Positions 26,039 through 36,633 of a DNA stretch of 64,000 nt are shown here, one piece after another. The translations under genes were made by a program, and so were the position numbers. The notes under the pieces are model-generated. The model saw only the letters and a list, made by a program, of their open reading frames with translations, ran no database searches and was not told the DNA's origin. The first letter of the stretch is position 1. Each line of letters starts with the position of its first letter. Source of the DNA: Tenacibaculum pacificus. Lineage in GTDB: Bacteria; Bacteroidota; Bacteroidia; Flavobacteriales; Flavobacteriaceae. The stretch lies in the NCBI RefSeq assembly GCF_027941775.1, contig NZ_CP115917.1, positions 1,377,001-1,441,000 on the forward strand, written 5' to 3'.

Positions 26039-27436
26039 ATGAATAAAGTATTTTTTTATGCTATAGTAACACTTCTTTTATTTTCTTGTAATAAAAAAGA
26101 AGAATACACTTCTCTATATAATTATGAAAATGGGGAAGAACTATCCGCAGGGAAATTAACAACAACAATACTAGGTGTCAATGCTTTTGATCAAAAAGTA
26201 CCTGGATTATCACAACTAGATGGGCGTTCTTTTTTTGTAGGAAATTCTTTATTTCGTCAAAATTGGGTAAGCTCACCAGCCTCTACTACTGCAAGAGATG
26301 GTTTAGGACCTACATTTAACGCAAGAGCATGTAGTTCTTGTCACAACAAAGATGGTAGAGGGAAGCCTTTAGAAACAGGTCAAAAATTTTCTGCTGGTTT
26401 TTTAATGAGAATAAGCACTTCAGGAATAGGCGCTCATGGAGGTCCTAAAACACTAACTAATTATGGAGGGCAAATACAAGAACACGCTAATTTAGGAGTA
26501 TCATATGAAGCTAAAGTTTCTGTTACTTTTAAAACAATTAAAGGCACTTTTACTGATGGAGAATCATACGAATTAAAAGAACCAATTTACACTATTTCTG
26601 ATGAACAATTTGGCTCTTTACAAAACGCTTTAACTTCACCAAGAGTAGGACAACAAGTTATCGGTTTAGGGCTTGTAGATGCTATTTCAAACAATGATAT
26701 TTTAGCGAACGCTGATGAATTTGATGCCGATAATGATGGCATTTCAGGAAAAGCAAATTATGTTTGGGATGTTGTTAAAAATCAAACTGTTTTAGGTCGT
26801 TTTGGTTGGAAAGCTAATCAACCTAATTTAAAACAACAAGTGGCAGGTGCTTTTAGTGGAGACATGGGGTTAACAACTTCTTTATTTCCTGATGAAAATT
26901 GCCCATCACCTCAACAAGATTGCCAAAAATTCCCTAATGGTGGTTTACCTGAAGTTACTGATGAAGCTTTAACTGATATAATGATTTATTCCTCTTCTTT
27001 ATCAGTGCCTATTAGACGAAACTTTAAAGATGAAAATGTTTTGAAAGGAAAGCAAATTTTTAAAGATATGAAATGTAACAGCTGTCATACAGAAGTATTT
27101 ACAACTTCGAATAATTATCCTGCAAACAAAACATTAGAAAACGTTACAATTAGACCTTATTCCGATTTTTTATTACACGACATGGGTGATGCCTTAGCTG
27201 ATAACAGACCCGATTTTAAAGCCACAGGTAAAGAGTGGAGAACACAGCCTTTATGGGGTGTCGGTTTAATTGATGAAGTAAATAATCATACTTTTTTATT
27301 ACATGATGGTAGAGCTCGTAATATTGAAGAAGCTATTTTATGGCATGGCGGAGAAAGTGAAGCATCAAAAGAAGCATATAAAAATTTAACAAAAGAAGAT
27401 AGAACAGCCGTTTTAGGCTTTATAAACTCATTATAA
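26039..27436 (+). CDS. Di-haem oxidoreductase (DUF1111), lipoprotein
   Basis: A c-type cytochrome with two haem-binding sites: ACSSCH at residues 97-102 and CNSCH at 346-350. The signal peptide ends LLLFSC, a lipobox, so it faces the periplasm. DUF1111 proteins, once called thiol oxidoreductases, resemble the MauG/CcpA peroxidase group. They occur with imelysins, where oxidation or reduction of iron during uptake has been proposed. The N-terminal domain has DGLGPTFNARACSSCH, and the C-terminal domain ends with a typical LWGVGLIDEVNNHTFLLHDGRARNIEEAI stretch. The stop is 1 bp before the second imelysin. Confidence 0.88.
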   Translation: MNKVFFYAIVTLLLFSCNKKEEYTSLYNYENGEELSAGKLTTTILGVNAFDQKVPGLSQLDGRSFFVGNSLFRQNWVSSPASTTARDGLGPTFNARACSSCHNKDGRGKPLETGQKFSAGFLMRISTSGIGAHGGPKTLTNYGGQIQEHANLGVSYEAKVSVTFKTIKGTFTDGESYELKEPIYTISDEQFGSLQNALTSPRVGQQVIGLGLVDAISNNDILANADEFDADNDGISGKANYVWDVVKNQTVLGRFGWKANQPNLKQQVAGAFSGDMGLTTSLFPDENCPSPQQDCQKFPNGGLPEVTDEALTDIMIYSSSLSVPIRRNFKDENVLKGKQIFKDMKCNSCHTEVFTTSNNYPANKTLENVTIRPYSDFLLHDMGDALADNRPDFKATGKEWRTQPLWGVGLIDEVNNHTFLLHDGRARNIEEAILWHGGESEASKEAYKNLTKEDRTAVLGFINSL

Positions 27437-27437
27437 A

Positions 27438-28498
27438 ATGATTAAAAAAACAATAATTATAACAATAACATCCCTCCTATTTTTATCTTGTAATAATGAT
27501 TCGGAGACTGTTTCTTCTTTCGATATTCAAAAGCTTCGTTCAGATATTATAACAAATACAGAAACATCTATTACCAATAATTTTATCAAAAGTATTGATG
27601 ATTTAAATAATTCGATACAAATATTTACTACGAATCCAAATGAAAGCAATCTTCTACTAGCTAAAAACACTTGGAAAACAGCGGCTAAAAACTATTCTTT
27701 AATTCAAGTTTTAAATATTGGAGAAATTAAAACTTCTTACATACAAACTTCTTTTTTAGCTGGGTAGCTAACGCAAAAGGAATTGAAGAGTATCTTTTAT
27801 CAAAAAAAGAAATATCTGAAATAGCTATAAATTCTATTTCAACAAATTTAAGAGGTTTAGCTAGTATCGAACATTTACTTTTTGATAAAAATACTACTGA
27901 AACTATTGAAGGTTTTACAGATATCAGACGAAAAGAATACTTAAATATTCTTGGATTAAACCTTGTATCTAAAGCTACTATTTATAATTCTAAATGGAAT
28001 ACATTTCGCACCAAATTTATTGAAAATAATTCAACAGGTATTAATGGTAGCATCAATCAAGTTATCAATCAAATGTATGCTTTATTAGAAGATGTTAAAA
28101 GTTATAAAATAGGGCAACCTGCAGGAATTGAAAAAACAAGCGTTTCTGACAGAACTCTTTTACAAGCTCAAAAAAGTGAATATTCATTAGTACTTATTCA
28201 GAATAATATCGAAAGTATAAAAAACATCTATTTTGGTAACGAAAATGGTATCGATGATTTTGTTAGTTCAATTACTAAAAATGAAACACTAAACAACAAA
28301 ATTAAAATACAATTTGAAACTATTGAGAATACCATATCAGCATTTGGAAATAGTTCTTTAAAAGAAGCTATTATTAATGATAAAGCGAATGTTAAAAAAC
28401 TATATAACGAAGTAAAACAATTATTAGTTTTAATCAAAACAGACGTAGCAAGTGTTTTATCTGTAACCATTACCTTTACAGATAATGACGGAGACTAA
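27438..28498 (+). pseudogene. Second imelysin-family lipoprotein, frameshifted
   Basis: The first frame starts MIKKTIIITITSLLFLSC, a lipoprotein signal, and stops at 27767. The continuing frame, from about 27750, reads FFSWVANAKGIEEYLLSKK, then GLASIEHLLFD, a form of the imelysin GLPALEYLLF segment, and ends with VTITFTDNDGD at 28498. One T missing from a T6 run near 27752 explains the break. The joined protein would have about 353 residues, a normal size. It is 1 bp from the di-haem gene, as expected in this operon type. Given many similar indels in this window, a sequence error is as likely as real loss. Confidence 0.75.
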
Positions 28499-28541
28499 AC
28501 CTTTTATTTAAAGATTTCAACAATTACTAAATCAAAAAATC

Positions 28542-28566
28542 CCGATAAATTATTTATCGGAATTTT
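28542..28566 (+). terminator. Terminator of the first imelysin cluster
   Basis: CCGATAAA (28542-28549) pairs with TTTATCGG (28553-28560), followed by a T-rich stretch. It also faces the end of the minus-strand barrel gene. Confidence 0.65.
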
Positions 28567-28593
28567 TTTATAAATAAATCAAATTTAATAAAT

Positions 28594-29313
28594 TTAGAAG
28601 ATATTTTTTAGGTTAAAACCATAACTGATATATACCGCTATTTGATCGTTTTGAGTAGAAAAATTCACTTGATTTGTTTTTACTGAATTTTTAATATTCT
28701 GAACACTTCCTTCTAAAAAATAATCATTGCCCGACAAATAATACTTTGCACCTAAGGTTATCATATTCTTTTTTTTAAAATACTTTGTAAATGATAACTC
28801 AGGTATTATATACACATTCCCTGGGTTGATAGAATTATTAGTTGCTATAATTTTATCATCGGATTCTCCTTTTTCTTCTTCAAAATTAGTATCAGTAACA
28901 AAAGAAATAGAAGAACCTAAACCTATCGTTATATCTAAATCTTTTTTTAAAGAAATATTATACCCAGCTCCTAATGAAACGGTGTGCATAAAATAATTAT
29001 TATCTACAGTAAATTCCTTTCCTTCATTAAGCCCATTTATAGTCAGCATTGCATACGAAGCCATATATCCTAATTTAACTTGTGCTTTAAACGCGGTTTT
29101 ATAAATTGCTGTTAACGAAAGTGAATTATTAAAATTATTAGATATAGTACTTTCTGTAAACGGCATTGCTGTTTTATGAATCACAGCATCGGTTAAACCA
29201 AATTCATAACCTATTGTTGTATATAAACCTTTGTGCGTATTATTTTCCTGAGCGTTTATTGTTGATATACAAACAAGAAACAAATTTATTATTACAATTA
29301 TTTTTAATTTCAT
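28594..29313 (-). CDS. Outer-membrane beta-barrel protein of unknown role
   Basis: The start at ATG 29313 gives a clean signal peptide, MKLKIIVIINLFLVCISTINAQ; an upstream start would add 18 residues with no function. The mature protein alternates polar and aromatic residues with repeated glycine turns, such as YTTIGYEFGLTD and VSLGAGYNISLKKDLD, and ends YISYGFNLKNIF. A final aromatic residue is typical of outer-membrane barrels. At about 239 residues an eight- to ten-strand barrel would fit. It lies 1 bp after a small broken lipoprotein gene and ends the minus-strand run below the DUF3570 operon. Confidence 0.65.
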   Translation of the reverse strand: MKLKIIVIINLFLVCISTINAQENNTHKGLYTTIGYEFGLTDAVIHKTAMPFTESTISNNFNNSLSLTAIYKTAFKAQVKLGYMASYAMLTINGLNEGKEFTVDNNYFMHTVSLGAGYNISLKKDLDITIGLGSSISFVTDTNFEEEKGESDDKIIATNNSINPGNVYIIPELSFTKYFKKKNMITLGAKYYLSGNDYFLEGSVQNIKNSVKTNQVNFSTQNDQIAVYISYGFNLKNIF

Positions 29314-29314
29314 T

Positions 29315-29807
29315 TTACTGTTTTTCAAGATTAATTGAGGTTGATGTAGCTGACACAGTACATTCATTTGATTTTAACCAAACCCCATCAAGTTTCTTTT
29401 TATCGGCTGATAAATTAAGTTCATACGTATTTTCAGTACAGTAATTTCCACAACCAGGATCAGAACCTATTTCTTGCTTATCATTCGTATTAATAGTTAA
29501 TTTATTACCATCAAGATTCATTTCTAAATTAAAAATGGCAAAATATTGTTGATTTGGTATAGAGGCTATCTTTAGTTTCCCCTCAATTAATTCCTTTTCA
29601 ATGTTTGGTTATTGTTAATGTATAGCGGTATTTTTTCGAACAACAATTTGAACAATTCATTGCTCCATCCCAAATACCTACTAAACTATTTGTTTCTTCA
29701 ACTTCGCTATCATTATTATTAATAATAGCTTCGTTGTACGTTATATCTATTGATTTAGTACAAGCGGCTAATAATAGACATAAAACGATATATATTATTT
29801 TTTTCAT
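29315..29807 (-). pseudogene. Small lipoprotein with META/HslJ-like look, frameshifted
   Basis: The first part, MKKIIYIVLCLLLAACTKS, is a lipoprotein signal, followed by LVGIWDGAMNCSNCCSKKYRYTLTI. It stops shortly after. The second frame runs through KELIEGKLKIASIPNQQYF and on to GVWLKSNECTVSATSTSINLEKQ. Taking one T out of CATTGAA on the coding strand (plus-strand 29597-29603) restores one frame of about 163 residues. The pattern of a short secreted domain with several Cys is clear; the family is not. It lies between DUF3570 and the barrel gene. Confidence 0.55.
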
Positions 29808-29830
29808 TTGGTTTTTAACGATTTAAATTA

Positions 29831-31272
<1,442 letters not shown>

Positions 31273-31288
<16 letters not shown>

Positions 31289-31485
31289 CCTCCACCTGAT
31301 TTTCCTCCGTTAGCACCTGCAACTCCTTCTCTATAATTCTGAGAGCTTGTTTCGTATTGTTCAATTTTTCTTGATGATAAAGCCATATCTTCATCATTTA
31401 AATACATTTTTTGATATGGCTTTACGCTTACACAATTTGAAAAAATTGTAATAATAAGTAAAAGCATAACTGTTTTTTTAATCAT
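31273..31485 (-). CDS. DUF4266 small lipoprotein
   Basis: At 70 residues it starts MIKKTVMLLLIITIFSNC, a lipoprotein signal, and continues VKPYQKMYLNDEDMAL, the DUF4266 core. It ends GGKSGGGCGCN, a Gly/Cys tail usual for the family that might bind metal. The stop overlaps the start of DUF3570 by 16 nt and ApbE ends 3 bp upstream, so translation is tightly coupled. DUF4266 and DUF3570 are usual partners. Confidence 0.85.
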
Positions 31486-31488
31486 ATT

Positions 31489-32466
31489 TTAGTTTAATTT
31501 TAAATTAGTAGATGTATATATATTATTCTTGTTAGTAACTAAAAGACATTCAACACCTTTTAGTTGATTTATTAATGCTAATCCTTTTTCTTTTCCCATT
31601 ACGTAAACCGATGTTGCTAAAGCGTCTCCTAACTCTGTATTTTCACAAAAAACAGTAACGCTTTTTAAGCCTTTAACTGGCCAACCCGTTTTAGGATGAA
31701 TTATATGCGAATACTTAATTCCATTAAATTCGATATATTTTGCATAATTACCTGAAGTTACCACCCCGTTATTGTACAAATTAAACGAAGCAATACTTTT
31801 TAATACTTTGTTCGGATCTGCAATTTTTATAGCCCATTTTTCGGTTATCGGATGATTTCCCCAAGTTGTCAAATCACCTCCTGCATTTACCAAACCAGCT
31901 TTTACGCCTAGTTTTTTTAATTTTTCTTTTACTTTTTCTGCCGCATAGCCTTTTCCAATAGATCCGAAACCAATCTTCATTCCTTTTTTTACTAAAAACA
32001 CCGTATTATTTTCTTTATCAATACGAATATCTTTGTAATTAATATTTTTTATTGATTTTAAAACAAGCGTGCTATCAGGTAATTTTTTCATCGGTTTATT
32101 GAAATACCACAATTTATCTAACGAGGCAAAACTGATATCAAAACATCCATTTGTTAATTCCGATATTCTTTTGCTTCTTGCGATTAAATCAACCAATTCA
32201 CGACTCACTTTTACAGGTTTTACTCCCGCATTTCTTGTAATTTTTGAAGTTTGAGAAGTTGCTTTCCAAGACGATATTAAGTTTTCAATTCGCACAGTTT
32301 CCTTGATAGCTTCTTGAATAAAAAAAGTAGATTTTTCTTTTGTTTCAGTAACAACGGTAAATTCAAAATCAACGCCCATCAAAAGCCTTTTTTCTTTATA
32401 AACTTGCTGCCCTTTTACTGAAAATGAAGCTATTATTAAACAAAACAAAAAATATATCCGCATCAT
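31489..32466 (-). CDS. apbE: FAD:protein FMN transferase, ApbE family
   Basis: ApbE attaches FMN from FAD to a Ser/Thr of exported redox proteins. A signal peptide (MMRIYFLFCLIIASFSVKG) puts it outside the cytoplasm. The flavin-binding stretch KKGMKIGFGSIGKGYAAEKV and VNAGGDLTTWG are family signatures. HIIHPKTGWPVKG and ENTELGDALATSVYVMG carry the metal-binding residues. The 325-residue length is normal. Its protein substrate is not evident; a partner in this operon or elsewhere is possible. It overlaps the thioredoxin-like gene by one base. Confidence 0.92.
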   Translation of the reverse strand: MMRIYFLFCLIIASFSVKGQQVYKEKRLLMGVDFEFTVVTETKEKSTFFIQEAIKETVRIENLISSWKATSQTSKITRNAGVKPVKVSRELVDLIARSKRISELTNGCFDISFASLDKLWYFNKPMKKLPDSTLVLKSIKNINYKDIRIDKENNTVFLVKKGMKIGFGSIGKGYAAEKVKEKLKKLGVKAGLVNAGGDLTTWGNHPITEKWAIKIADPNKVLKSIASFNLYNNGVVTSGNYAKYIEFNGIKYSHIIHPKTGWPVKGLKSVTVFCENTELGDALATSVYVMGKEKGLALINQLKGVECLLVTNKNNIYTSTNLKLN

Positions 32467-32913
32467 TATTTTAAATAATTTTCGATATAATATGCTGCTG
32501 TTTCACTTTTATAACCATCAATAGCTTTTACCATTTCTGCTTTATCATTTAAAACTGCCACAAAAGGAAAAGCACCTGAATTATTATATTTTTCTGCTAT
32601 TTTTTCTATATAATTAATGCGTTCTTTTGTTAATTTTCTTCTACTACGAGGAAAATCAATATTTACTAAAACATAGTCTAAAAGAGCTTTATTTTTAAAT
32701 ATTTCAGAAGATAAAACTTCATTTTTCAATTCTTGACAAGGTATACACCAATCAGATCCTGAGAAATAAACAAATATTTTTTTATGCTGATTACTTGCAA
32801 TTTTTTGAGCTTCTTCAATATTTGTTAACCATCTCAGTTTTTTTTTTTTGTCCGTTTACGGTTACAGTTATTGCTCCTACTAAAACCAGTGTTAGTATTA
32901 TATTTTTATACAT
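32466..32913 (-). pseudogene. Thioredoxin-like exported protein, frameshifted in an A12 tract
   Basis: ATG 32913 gives MYKNIILTLVLVGAITVTVNGQ, a signal peptide, followed by a Lys run coded by twelve A on the coding strand (plus-strand 32838-32849). With twelve A the frame is lost; with eleven it reads QKKKLRWLTNIEEAQKIA and on through SGSDWCIPCQ, whose CxxC is a thioredoxin active site, to the end at 32466. The joined chain is about 148 residues. A run this long can slip during replication or transcription, so the gene might be phase-variable or rescued in mRNA. It heads the ApbE/DUF4266/DUF3570 operon. Confidence 0.75.
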
Positions 32914-32929
32914 TTTTTTAAAATTTTCG

Positions 32930-33012
32930 ACAAAACTAATCTTTATTTAGAATAAATAAACATAGATTTGCCAAAAATTTAAATTATTTATTTTTAATTA
33001 ATCTAAATTAAG
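32930..33012. promoter_or_regulatory. Divergent control region between the thioredoxin operon and a secreted-protein gene
   Basis: On the plus strand TAGATTTG at 32963-32970 fits a -7 element for the gene at 33023. On the minus strand TAGTTTTG at about 32941-32934 could serve the thioredoxin gene. TTATTTAGAATAAAT near 32943-32957 and ATTAATCTAAATTAAG at 32997-33012 resemble the boxes at iron genes. The assignment is tentative. Confidence 0.4.
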
Positions 33013-33022
33013 TAATATTAAC

Positions 33023-33958
33023 ATGAAGAAATTATTAATTTTATACATAATCGCATTAGTTACTATTTCTGTAAATGCACAAGAAGTGACCGTTGGGGCA
33101 GGAACCTGTGGTGGATCTATTACCTCAAATCTTCCTGTTAAATATGATGATGGTTCTTGGACTAGCGGAAAAAGTAACAGTTGGTCTTTGATGCTTTATA
33201 AAAAAAGTGAATTAAACAATATCAATGGAAACTTAACCCAATTAGGGTTTTATACAGATTGTGGAAGTACAAATTATTCAACAGTCAATAACCAAAGAAT
33301 TTATATAAAAGAAACAAATATCTCTCAAATAACAAATGGAAATATCCCCGATCTTTCAACTTATACAAAAGTTTTTGATGGTGCTATTACTTGGCAAAAA
33401 AAATCAAGTTTTACCCCTAATATAATAACACTTACGAATCCTTTTACTTATTCAGGGACTAAAAATTTATTGATTTATTTTGAAAATGAATCAGGAAAAG
33501 GTGTTTCTATGTGGGGGAGTATCCCTTTTATATGGAATAATCAGGGTGCAAAAAGAACAGCAAGTACACCTTATAAATTGAGTAATAAAAACAGTTCTAT
33601 AGGAGCTATTGATAAAGTATTGCCTGTTACGTATTTTAAATTTTCAACACCAAGCGCTCCTCCTGTAATTACAATGGAATTGGATCAAAATATCTGTAGA
33701 GGAAGTTCTTTTAGTTTTACAACTGTTGATATTACACCAATAAACCCGACACTTACATTAAAATGGATAACATCAGGTACTGGAACATTTAATAATAACA
33801 CTATAAAAAACCCTAGTTACACGCCTAGTAATACAGATATAACAAATGGAGATGTAATACTAACATTAACCGCTACAAACCCTGATGGATCTAGTGATGC
33901 CAGTTTTACGCTTTCTATTTCTCCGCTTCCGAGCGCATCTATAAAAAAAATTAATTAA
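33023..33958 (+). CDS. Secreted protein with an N-terminal adhesin-like domain and a PKD-like domain
   Basis: A signal peptide, MKKLLILYIIALVTISVNAQ, precedes a domain of about 190 residues with LGFYTDCGS, RIYIKETNIS, YTKVFDGAITW and NLLIYFENES. This set is common in secreted Bacteroidetes proteins. A PKD/Ig-like domain follows (QNICRGSSFSFTTVDI...). The chain ends SISPLPSASIKKIN with no T9SS sorting domain, unlike the paralogue at 36634, so it may be shortened. It is the first gene of a run of secreted proteins. Confidence 0.6.
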   Translation: MKKLLILYIIALVTISVNAQEVTVGAGTCGGSITSNLPVKYDDGSWTSGKSNSWSLMLYKKSELNNINGNLTQLGFYTDCGSTNYSTVNNQRIYIKETNISQITNGNIPDLSTYTKVFDGAITWQKKSSFTPNIITLTNPFTYSGTKNLLIYFENESGKGVSMWGSIPFIWNNQGAKRTASTPYKLSNKNSSIGAIDKVLPVTYFKFSTPSAPPVITMELDQNICRGSSFSFTTVDITPINPTLTLKWITSGTGTFNNNTIKNPSYTPSNTDITNGDVILTLTATNPDGSSDASFTLSISPLPSASIKKIN

Positions 33959-33976
33959 CTATAAATAACTATTAAA

Positions 33977-34804
33977 ATGATAAAAAAATTATTATCAACT
34001 ACCGTATTATTATTCTGTTGCCTTACTATCTTAGGAAACAATATAGCTACATCTAAAACGACTGTAACCCCTCCTTCTTTACCCGAGATTACACTATGTG
34101 AAAATGAAAACTTAGAATTAACAGCAGAAGATGCTGGAACTGGAGCAACTTATGAATGGACTAAAGGAGTTGATGTAAAATCAAATATTAAAGATTTAAT
34201 TATAAATAATGTTACTTTAGTTGATGCAGGAATATACACCTTAACTGTAACAAAAAATGGTTGTTCAAATACAGTTGATATTCTTGTAAAAATCAACGAA
34301 AACCCTGACACACCTATATTAGCCAATACAGCTGCTTCTTGTGCTGCTAACGGAACTAGTGAAATAACAAATTATGACGCTACTGTAACTTACCTTTTTA
34401 CTCCTGTAGGACCTACCGTTAACGCTACTGGTGAAATTCAAAATATGACTTTTGGAACTTCATATACTGTAATAGCTGAAAAATTAACACGCCAATCTGA
34501 TAACTCGGTCTCTTTTCAAAATGACGCAATGTTACCAACTCCTAACGTACCAACATTAAACGATACAGCTGCTTCTTGTGCTGCTGATGGTACTAATCAA
34601 ATTGATAATTATGACGCTACCGTAACTTATGTTTTCACTCCTGTAGGACCTACTGTTAATACTAGTGGTGAAATTCAAAACATGGTTATTGGTACTTCAT
34701 ATACTGTAATAGCTCAAAAAGGTACTTGTGATTCTGGAAGTTCTATTACTTTTCAAAATGATGTGATGTTACCGACTCCTAAAGCAATTATTAAACTAAA
34801 ATAA
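33977..34804 (+). CDS. Secreted Ig-like protein with two 79-residue repeats
   Basis: The chain opens with a signal peptide ending about LTILGNN. An Ig-like domain follows, with ITLCENENLELTAE and VDAGIYTLTVTKNGC. Two copies of a 79-residue repeat then follow, each with TAASCAA and NYDATVTY and the stretch FTPVGPTVN. They resemble surface-adhesin repeats of gliding bacteria. It ends PTPKAIIKLK without a sorting domain, and a strong terminator follows. Adhesion or a surface role is inferred from repeat type and neighbours. Confidence 0.6.
   Translation: MIKKLLSTTVLLFCCLTILGNNIATSKTTVTPPSLPEITLCENENLELTAEDAGTGATYEWTKGVDVKSNIKDLIINNVTLVDAGIYTLTVTKNGCSNTVDILVKINENPDTPILANTAASCAANGTSEITNYDATVTYLFTPVGPTVNATGEIQNMTFGTSYTVIAEKLTRQSDNSVSFQNDAMLPTPNVPTLNDTAASCAADGTNQIDNYDATVTYVFTPVGPTVNTSGEIQNMVIGTSYTVIAQKGTCDSGSSITFQNDVMLPTPKAIIKLK
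34319..34792 (+). repeat. Two direct 237-bp repeats in a secreted-protein gene
   Basis: The first copy spans about 34319-34555 and the second 34556-34792. The segment ACAGCTGCTTCTTGTGCTGC begins at 34328 and again at 34565. Confidence 0.85.
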
Positions 34805-34810
34805 TTTTAA

Positions 34811-34848
34811 AAACCCACGAGGCGATTTTCACCTCGTGGGTTTTTATT
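34811..34848 (+). terminator. Strong terminator between secreted-protein genes
   Basis: AAACCCACGAGG (34811-34822) pairs with CCTCGTGGGTTT (34832-34843) and TTTATT follows. It separates the first two secreted proteins from the type B cargo gene. Confidence 0.9.
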
Positions 34849-34861
34849 AAAATTGATTCTA

Positions 34862-35680
34862 ATGGTTAAAAAAGTATTCTTTATTCTTTTAGTAATGTTA
34901 CATTTTAGTACATCATATGCCGCAAATAAAATTTATACGATAAATGATTTAGATAAACATCAAAATAGTTTAACAGAAGTCACCATTTGTGAAGGAGAAA
35001 ATTTAGCGCTTACTGCTCAGTTTTTTGAAGAAGCAACCTATAAATGGTTTACTTCTGATGAAAAAACAATCAATAATATTGATTTATTTCGTTCGAATAT
35101 TTCCGTAGAAATGGCAGGAACGTATCTTTTAACAATCTATAATAATGGATGTAACGATACTGCTCAAATTAATGTTATTGTTATTCCTAAACCAAACGCA
35201 GGAATAAATGGTTCTTTAGATATCATAAAAGGTTTTACCCCTACCCAAGAAGAATTATTTGACGCTTTAGGCGGTAATCCTGAAGAAAATGGTGTTTGGA
35301 CAAAGATAAAAAACACCTATACTTATACTGTAAATTCAAAAAACAAGTGTAGTAATATCGCTAAATCAACTGTAAATATTACTGAGAATATTCAGCTAAC
35401 AAATGGTTTCTCTCCTAATAATGATTCTGTTAACGATACTTGGGTTATTCTTTCTGAAATTTCAATTAAATACCCAAACAACAAACTTTTGGTATTTAAT
35501 CGACACGGAAATAAGGTGTACCAAGCCGCTCCATACAAAAATAATTGGGATGGTATTGCAAATTCTAACTTGATTATTAACAAAACCACCAAACTACCTA
35601 TAGGCCCTTATTATTATGTATTAGAATTGAATAATACTAGCAATACTATGCTTAAAGGTTGGGTTTATATTAATTATTAA
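34862..35680 (+). CDS. T9SS cargo protein with type B sorting domain
   Basis: ATG 34862 gives MVKKVFFILLVMLHFSTSYA, a signal peptide; a TTG nine bases upstream is less likely. An Ig-like domain with TICEGENLALTAQF follows. The last 90 residues, FSPNNDSVNDTWVI to LKGWVYINY, are a type B (gliding-motility-associated) C-terminal domain. In T9SS such domains direct export across the outer membrane and stay at the surface with a PorP/SprF partner. The PorP/SprF gene starts 2 bp after the stop, as in sprB-sprF pairs. Confidence 0.85.
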   Translation: MVKKVFFILLVMLHFSTSYAANKIYTINDLDKHQNSLTEVTICEGENLALTAQFFEEATYKWFTSDEKTINNIDLFRSNISVEMAGTYLLTIYNNGCNDTAQINVIVIPKPNAGINGSLDIIKGFTPTQEELFDALGGNPEENGVWTKIKNTYTYTVNSKNKCSNIAKSTVNITENIQLTNGFSPNNDSVNDTWVILSEISIKYPNNKLLVFNRHGNKVYQAAPYKNNWDGIANSNLIINKTTKLPIGPYYYVLELNNTSNTMLKGWVYINY

Positions 35681-35682
35681 GC

Positions 35683-36606
35683 ATGAAATCACTCTATATT
35701 ATTCATTTTTTTTTATTAATATATCTGTGTAATATTAATAATGTAAAAAGTCAAAACACAGCTGATTTTTCAGTTTTCAATCATAGTTTAAATCTTATAA
35801 ATCCTGCTTTTACTGGAAAAAACAATAAAATTCAAATAGCTTCAAATTATAAAAAAGTATGGGCTGGTATTGAAAATTCAATACATTCTAATATTATTTC
35901 GTTTAGTATGCCTACTCAAAAAGGTATTGCTATTGGTTTGTCTGTAATTACAGATAATTTTTATTTATTTAAAGAAACAAATATATCAGGAGATATTTCT
36001 TATAAAATTAAATTATACGCAACTCATGAACTATTATTTGGTTTAAAAGCCTCTGTAAAGTCCTTCGGAGCTAATTTAAATAATATTAAAACTTTTGAAA
36101 ACAACGACCCCTTATTTACTAAAAATGAACAGCTAGTTTTACCTAATTTTTCTCTTGGCTTTGCAATTAGAAATGAACGTTATTTCGTTCATTTTTCAAT
36201 GTTAGATATTTTAAAAGAACGAAAAAACAATACGGAAAAAGTAGCCACATCAAATAAGATGAGAACAAATTTTGGTGCGGGAATACATCATAAACTTACT
36301 GATTATTTAGGTGTAACGACCACTTCTTTATTTAGAGTAATACAAGGAGTACCGCTTTCTTTTGATATTAGTTCAATGCTTTCGATCAATAATAAATATG
36401 ATGTTGGGCTTACCTATAGATATAACGCTGCTTTAATGGGTAATTTTCTTATAAAAACAACTGATTGGCTACAATTGGGTTACAGTTATGGAGCCCCTTT
36501 AAATGAAATAGCAAAATACAACAACGGTACACACGAATTTTTTATACGCATATACTTTAACAAGAAAACAAAGAACCCTTTTAAATGGAGATTAGGCTGT
36601 TTTTAA
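35683..36606 (+). CDS. PorP/SprF-family T9SS outer-membrane protein
   Basis: The signal peptide ends NVKSQ. The family opening FSVFNHSLNLINPAFTGKN is present, then WAGIENSIHSNIISFSMP, and barrel strands continue to the end with NGTHEFFIRIYF. SprF-type proteins are needed for export or surface anchoring of a particular type B cargo. The cargo here is very probably the gene 2 bp upstream. The 307-residue length is normal. Confidence 0.88.
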   Translation: MKSLYIIHFFLLIYLCNINNVKSQNTADFSVFNHSLNLINPAFTGKNNKIQIASNYKKVWAGIENSIHSNIISFSMPTQKGIAIGLSVITDNFYLFKETNISGDISYKIKLYATHELLFGLKASVKSFGANLNNIKTFENNDPLFTKNEQLVLPNFSLGFAIRNERYFVHFSMLDILKERKNNTEKVATSNKMRTNFGAGIHHKLTDYLGVTTTSLFRVIQGVPLSFDISSMLSINNKYDVGLTYRYNAALMGNFLIKTTDWLQLGYSYGAPLNEIAKYNNGTHEFFIRIYFNKKTKNPFKWRLGCF

Positions 36607-36633
36607 GCTGTTTTTAACAAAAAAAAATTAATA

